Source: Candidatus Rokuibacteriota bacterium
Lineage (GTDB): Bacteria > Methylomirabilota > Methylomirabilia > Rokubacteriales > CSP1-6
Direction of reading: 5' to 3'
DNA: 17,340 bases
Assembly (NCBI GenBank): GCA_003220195.1
Contig: QHRT01000184.1
Coordinates: 1-17,340, forward strand
Part shown: positions 14,074 through 17,340 of the stretch, in pieces
Layout: each line of letters starts with the position of its first letter
Numbering within the stretch: the stretch's first letter is position 1
Notes under the pieces: model-generated
Database searches by the model: none
What the model saw: only the letters and a program-made list of their open reading frames with translations
Told to the model about the DNA's origin: nothing
Translations under genes and position numbers: made by a program

Positions 14074-16616
14074 CGGGTCAGCTCGCTCGCCTGGCGGGGC
14101 GGCAGCTCTTCTCACATCCCTGGCAGCTCGTGCTCGCGATCATCGGCATCGCGCTCGGCGTCTCGGTTGCCGTGTCCATCGACCTCGCGAACGGCAGCGC
14201 GCTGCGCGCGTTCCGGCTGGCGACGGAAGCCGTCAGCGGCCGGGCGACGCATCAGATCCTGGGCGGGCCGTCCGGACTTCCCGACGATCTCTATCGCCGC
14301 CTGCGGCTCGAGCTCGGCGTGCGTCACGCCGCGCCGATCGTGGAAGGCGACGTCGCGGTGGTGGGCCGCACGGGACGGACGCTGCACGTCCTCGGCATCG
14401 ATCCGTTCGTCGATGCGGAGTTCCGGCCGTATCTCGGCGCCGAGGACCGGCGGGAGTCCCGCGGCCGTGATCTGCTCTCCCGCGCCGGCGACCTGGTCGG
14501 GCGGAGCGGAACCGCCCTGATCACGGCGTCCACCGCGCATGAGCTGGGCCTGGCGCCGGGGCGTGTCCTGACCGTCGACGTCGGCGGCGACCGTCGGGCG
14601 TTGACCATCGTCGGCCTGCTCGAGCCCGCCGATTCCACCAGTGCTCGCGCGCTCGAGCAGCTGGTGGTGACCGACATCGCGACGGCCCAGGAATTGTTCG
14701 CCGCCGTCGGTCACCTGACGCGCATCGACCTGATCGTCGACGATCCGAAGCTCCTGGCGCGCGTCACCGACGCGCTCCCCGGCGGCGCCGATCTCGTGGC
14801 CGCGGGCGCGCAGGCCGGCGTCACCGGGCGAATGATCCTGGCGTTCCAGTGGAACCTGACGGCGCTCTCGCTGCTCGCGCTGGTCGTCGGCATGTTTCTC
14901 ATCTACCAGACGATGACGTTCTCGGTCGTGCAGCGCCGGCCGTTGATCGGCTCGCTGCGCGCGCTCGGGGTGAGCCGGGACGAGGTGTTCTGGCTCGTGA
15001 TGAGCGAGGCGGCAGTGATCGGCATCGCCGGCACCGTCGCCGGCCTCGGGCTCGGGTTCGCCATGGCGCAGGGGCTGCTGCGGCTCGTGACGCGCACGAT
15101 CAACGACCTCTACTTCACCCTGTCGGTCCACGACGTGACGCTCGAGCCGATGACGCTCGCCAAGGGCGTGTTGCTCGGCCTCGGCGCCACCGCGGTCGCG
15201 GCGCTGGCCCCGGCGTTCGAAGCCACGAAAGCTCCGCCGCGGGTGGTGATGAGCCGCGCGTCGCTCGAAACCCGCGCTCGCCGCGACGCGCACCGCGCGG
15301 GGTGGCTCGGCGTGGCCGCGATCGCCGCAGGCGTCGTCGTGCTCGCGCTGTCGGGCGCGATCATCACCGGCTTCATCGGTCTCTTCCTCGTGATGATCGG
15401 CTGCGCGCTCGCGACGCCCGTGATTGCCCTCGGACTGCTTCGCCCCGTGCACGGGATTGCCGGCGCGGTCTTCGGCCTCCTCGGCAGCCTCGCGACGCGG
15501 GGCATCGTCGCCGCGCTCTCTCGCACGTCGGTGGCGATGGCGGCCTTGATGATCGCGGTGGCCGCGGCGATCGGGGTCGGCGTGATGATCGCGAGCTTCC
15601 GCGAGGCCGTGACCAGCTGGCTCGAAGGCACCCTGCGCGCGGACGTGTACGTGTCTGCGCCGAGCCGCGCGGGCAGCCGGCCGGACTCGACGCTCGATCC
15701 GTCGCTGGTCACCCGGCTGATCACCACGCCGGGCGTCGCCGGGGCCAGCACGTCGCGCGGCGTTCTCGTGCAGAGCCCGCGCGGACCCGTCCACGTGATC
15801 GCGCTCGGGATCGATCCCTCGCGTCCGCCGCGCTGGCGATTTCGCGAAGGCAGCGCGGACGCCGTCTGGAACGGCGATGCCGTCGTCGTCTCCGAGCCGT
15901 ACGCCAATCGCCACGGCACGCGCGTCGGTGCCTTTGTCCGACTGCGCACCGACCGCGGCGAGCAGGACTTTCGCGTGGCCGGCGTCTTCTACGATTACGG
16001 CTCGAGCGCCGGCGTCGTCGTCATGAGCCGCCGCAGCTACGAGCTCGCGTGGAACGACGATCGACTCTCGAGCGTGGCCCTGGAGGCCGCGCCCGGCGTC
16101 GATGCCGAGCAGCTGATCGGGAAGGTGCGCGAGCGCACCGCCGGCGGTCCCCGACTCGTCATCCGCTCGAACCGCGCGCTGCGCGAGGCGTCGCTCAAGA
16201 TCTTCGACCGCACCTTCGCGATCACGGGAGTCTTGCGCACGCTGAGCCTGGTCGTGGCCTTCGTCGGCATGCTGGCGGCGCTGATGGCGATGCAGCTCGA
16301 GCGCACGCGCGAGATCGGCGTGCTGCGCGCGCTCGGCCTGACGCCTCGCCAGGTCTGGCGGCTCATCACCGTGCAGACCGGGATAATCGGACTCCTGTCC
16401 GGCGTGCTCGCGGTGCCGACCGGCCTGCTCCTGGCCTTCGTCCTGGTCTTCGTCATCAACCGGCGCTCGTTCGGCTGGACGATGTCGATCGATCCTTCAC
16501 CGTCCCTCTTACTAGAGGGAGTGCTCCTGTCCGTGGTCGCCGCGCTGCTCGCCGGTCTCTATCCCGCGTGGCGCATGGCGCGAGCGTCGCCCGCTGAAGC
16601 GCTCCGCGATGAATAG
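14067..16616 (+). CDS. Two-domain FtsX-family ABC permease (AttF/YbbP-like)
   Basis: An 849-residue membrane protein starting at GTG 14067, which overlaps the ATPase stop. Helix 1 (about residues 18-40) is followed by a large extracytoplasmic MacB-PCD-like domain (to about 255), three helices of the first FtsX domain (about 256-388), a middle hydrophobic pair (about 412-460), a further helix (about 485-512), a second extracytoplasmic domain (to about 705), and a C-terminal FtsX domain with the signature REIGVLRALGLTPRQVWRL and the typical end LYPAWRMARASPAEALRDE. Such duplicated FtsX permeases move lipids, lipoproteins or peptides, or act as mechanotransmitters, rather than nutrient importers. 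With the ATPase and the AttH-like gene it matches the AttEFGH arrangement. Confidence 0.92.
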   Translation: MLTGQLARLAGRQLFSHPWQLVLAIIGIALGVSVAVSIDLANGSALRAFRLATEAVSGRATHQILGGPSGLPDDLYRRLRLELGVRHAAPIVEGDVAVVGRTGRTLHVLGIDPFVDAEFRPYLGAEDRRESRGRDLLSRAGDLVGRSGTALITASTAHELGLAPGRVLTVDVGGDRRALTIVGLLEPADSTSARALEQLVVTDIATAQELFAAVGHLTRIDLIVDDPKLLARVTDALPGGADLVAAGAQAGVTGRMILAFQWNLTALSLLALVVGMFLIYQTMTFSVVQRRPLIGSLRALGVSRDEVFWLVMSEAAVIGIAGTVAGLGLGFAMAQGLLRLVTRTINDLYFTLSVHDVTLEPMTLAKGVLLGLGATAVAALAPAFEATKAPPRVVMSRASLETRARRDAHRAGWLGVAAIAAGVVVLALSGAIITGFIGLFLVMIGCALATPVIALGLLRPVHGIAGAVFGLLGSLATRGIVAALSRTSVAMAALMIAVAAAIGVGVMIASFREAVTSWLEGTLRADVYVSAPSRAGSRPDSTLDPSLVTRLITTPGVAGASTSRGVLVQSPRGPVHVIALGIDPSRPPRWRFREGSADAVWNGDAVVVSEPYANRHGTRVGAFVRLRTDRGEQDFRVAGVFYDYGSSAGVVVMSRRSYELAWNDDRLSSVALEAAPGVDAEQLIGKVRERTAGGPRLVIRSNRALREASLKIFDRTFAITGVLRTLSLVVAFVGMLAALMAMQLERTREIGVLRALGLTPRQVWRLITVQTGIIGLLSGVLAVPTGLLLAFVLVFVINRRSFGWTMSIDPSPSLLLEGVLLSVVAALLAGLYPAWRMARASPAEALRDE
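16503..16520 (+). repeat. Small hairpin containing rare Leu codons in the FtsX gene
   Basis: TCCCTCT (16503-16509) and AGAGGGA (16514-16520) form a perfect 7-bp stem over TACT. The sequence encodes SLLLEG (residues 813-818), with consecutive TTA and CTA leucine codons that are rare in this GC-rich window. Confidence 0.6.
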
Positions 16617-16758
16617 GCTTCGTCGTCGCGGTCGCCGTGCTCCTCCTGATCCGGCTTCATGCCGCGTGGCGCATGTCTCGGCCGTGGCCGCCGAACACGC
16701 TGCACGATGAGGAAGCTTGCGCTGGTCGTCGCCGTGCTCGTTCTCGCCGTCACGACCG
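16563..16758 (+). repeat. Diverged tandem duplication, 98-bp period, at the FtsX/AttH junction
   Basis: Segment A (16563-16620) matches segment B (16661-16718) at 41 of 58 positions without gaps at an offset of exactly 98. The match continues with a 1-base offset change through GTCGCCGTGCTC (A 16631-16642) and GTCGCCGTGCTC (B 16728-16739). In A the segment encodes the true end of the permease. In B the same frame reads AAWRMSRPWPPNTLHDE, a relic of AWRMARASPAEALRDE. Conversely, A contains a degenerate start (ATG 16609, with a one-base shift) equivalent to the AttH start in B (ATG 16707). Confidence 0.75.
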
Positions 16759-17340
16759 GGGTCGCCATGTGGCCGTCGTCGCCGCGCGTTCCGATCCGGG
16801 CGGAGGTCGCCGTGCGCGAGGTCTTTGCCGCCGACCGGGCGGGCTTCGAACGGGTGCTCGCCCCGCGAACGCTGCTCTTTCCGGCGGACGATGGGCCACA
16901 CCCGGAGTTCCGCACGGAGTGGTGGTACTACACGGGGAACGTCAAGACGCCAACCGGACGTCATCTCGGCTTCGAGCTGACGTTCTTCCGGGTCGCGCTC
17001 GCGCCGGGCGAACGCACGGGCGGATCGGCGTGGGCCACGCGCCAGCTCTACGTCGCGCACTTCGCCGTCACCGACACCGCCGGCCGTCGCTTCCATGCCG
17101 CGAGCCGTATCAGCCGTGCCGCGCTGGGCCTGGCCGGCGCGGAGGCGGCGCCGTTCCACGTGTGGGTCGAGGACTGGTCGGCGAGAGGCGAGGGGACATC
17201 GGTAAGGCTGCGCGCGACCGAAGGCGACATCGCCGTCGACCTCCACGTCTCGCCGGCGAAGCCGGTCGTGCTGCAGGGCGATCGCGGCTTCAGCCGCAAG
17301 GGACCCGAGCCCGGCAACGCGTCGCTCTACTACTCCGTCA
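16707..17340 (+). CDS. AttH/carotenoid 1,2-hydratase-type lipocalin-like protein, N-terminal part
   Basis: The gene runs off the right edge; 211 residues are visible. After an N-terminal signal or anchor (MRKLALVVAVLVLAVTTGVA), the protein has the hallmark FPADDGPHPEFRTEWWYYTGNV (about residues 58-79), then GFELTFFRVAL, YVAHFAVTD and PVVLQGDRGFSRKGPE, typical of COG5621 predicted secreted hydrolases and of CrtC/AttH lipocalin-like domains. AttH proteins are usually encoded after an ATPase and FtsX permeases, as here, and probably bind a hydrophobic ligand outside the inner membrane. ATG 16707 is chosen because the hydrophobic signal follows at once. There is no ribosome site before it, and its usual overlap with the permease stop has been lost to the duplication. 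Confidence 0.88.
   Translation, partial: MRKLALVVAVLVLAVTTGVAMWPSSPRVPIRAEVAVREVFAADRAGFERVLAPRTLLFPADDGPHPEFRTEWWYYTGNVKTPTGRHLGFELTFFRVALAPGERTGGSAWATRQLYVAHFAVTDTAGRRFHAASRISRAALGLAGAEAAPFHVWVEDWSARGEGTSVRLRATEGDIAVDLHVSPAKPVVLQGDRGFSRKGPEPGNASLYYSV

Noticed and set aside
14112..15914. 600-residue minus-strand frame opposite the FtsX gene
   Set aside because: Low-complexity Arg/His/Glu/Asp translation, with no domain and no start signal; the plus-strand permease explains the region.

Overview
The window is GC-rich, densely coding bacterial DNA with almost no long intergenic space. Codon use, the F420-type luciferase-like oxidoreductase, the CoxL/XdhB-type molybdoenzyme, and the many solute-binding proteins (SBPs) of the peptide/nickel and Bug/TctC families fit an uncultured soil or sediment bacterium such as Rokubacteria/Methylomirabilota or a relative. 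This is inference; no rRNA or phylogenetic marker is present.

Layout. Positions 2-676: C-terminal part of a molybdopterin-binding hydroxylase subunit. 684-1502 (-): LLM-class F420-dependent oxidoreductase. 1676-2905 (+): FrsA-like alpha/beta hydrolase. 2935-3300 (-): retropepsin-like aspartic protease. 3370-4338 (-): EamA/DMT exporter, divergent from a small cupin at 4388. From 4753 a long co-directional cluster follows: a Tat-exported family-5 SBP, a second unrelated family-5 SBP, a third family-5 SBP that is a full-length paralog of the first, a Bug/TctC-type SBP, a DppB-like permease and a DppC-like permease with a frameshift. No DppD/DppF-type ATPase is visible. Next come a secreted CARDB-like protein (frameshifted), then a LolD-like ATPase, a two-domain FtsX permease and the start of an AttH/CrtC-type lipocalin-like protein, an arrangement like the AttEFGH exporter.

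The most interesting structure lies between genes. A 129-nt tiered palindrome (9644-9772) begins inside the stop codon of the third SBP and runs into the apparent 5' end of the Bug-type gene. A different cluster of strong inverted repeats (6379-6514) lies before the second family-5 SBP, whose signal peptide appears to be encoded upstream of its first usable ATG. The junction between the FtsX permease and the AttH gene carries a diverged tandem duplication with a 98-bp period, including a relic of the permease C terminus and of the AttH start.

Several genes carry small lesions compared with their families: a frameshift in dppC near 11843, a frameshift at about 13197 in the CARDB-like gene, an in-frame gap of about 19 residues after the Q-loop of the LolD-like ATPase, a gap of about 12 residues in the LLM oxidoreductase, and Tyr in place of the expected catalytic His in the hydrolase. 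They may be real decay or assembly errors. I see no tRNA, rRNA, CRISPR array, transposase or phage gene, and no complete unknown multi-gene system.
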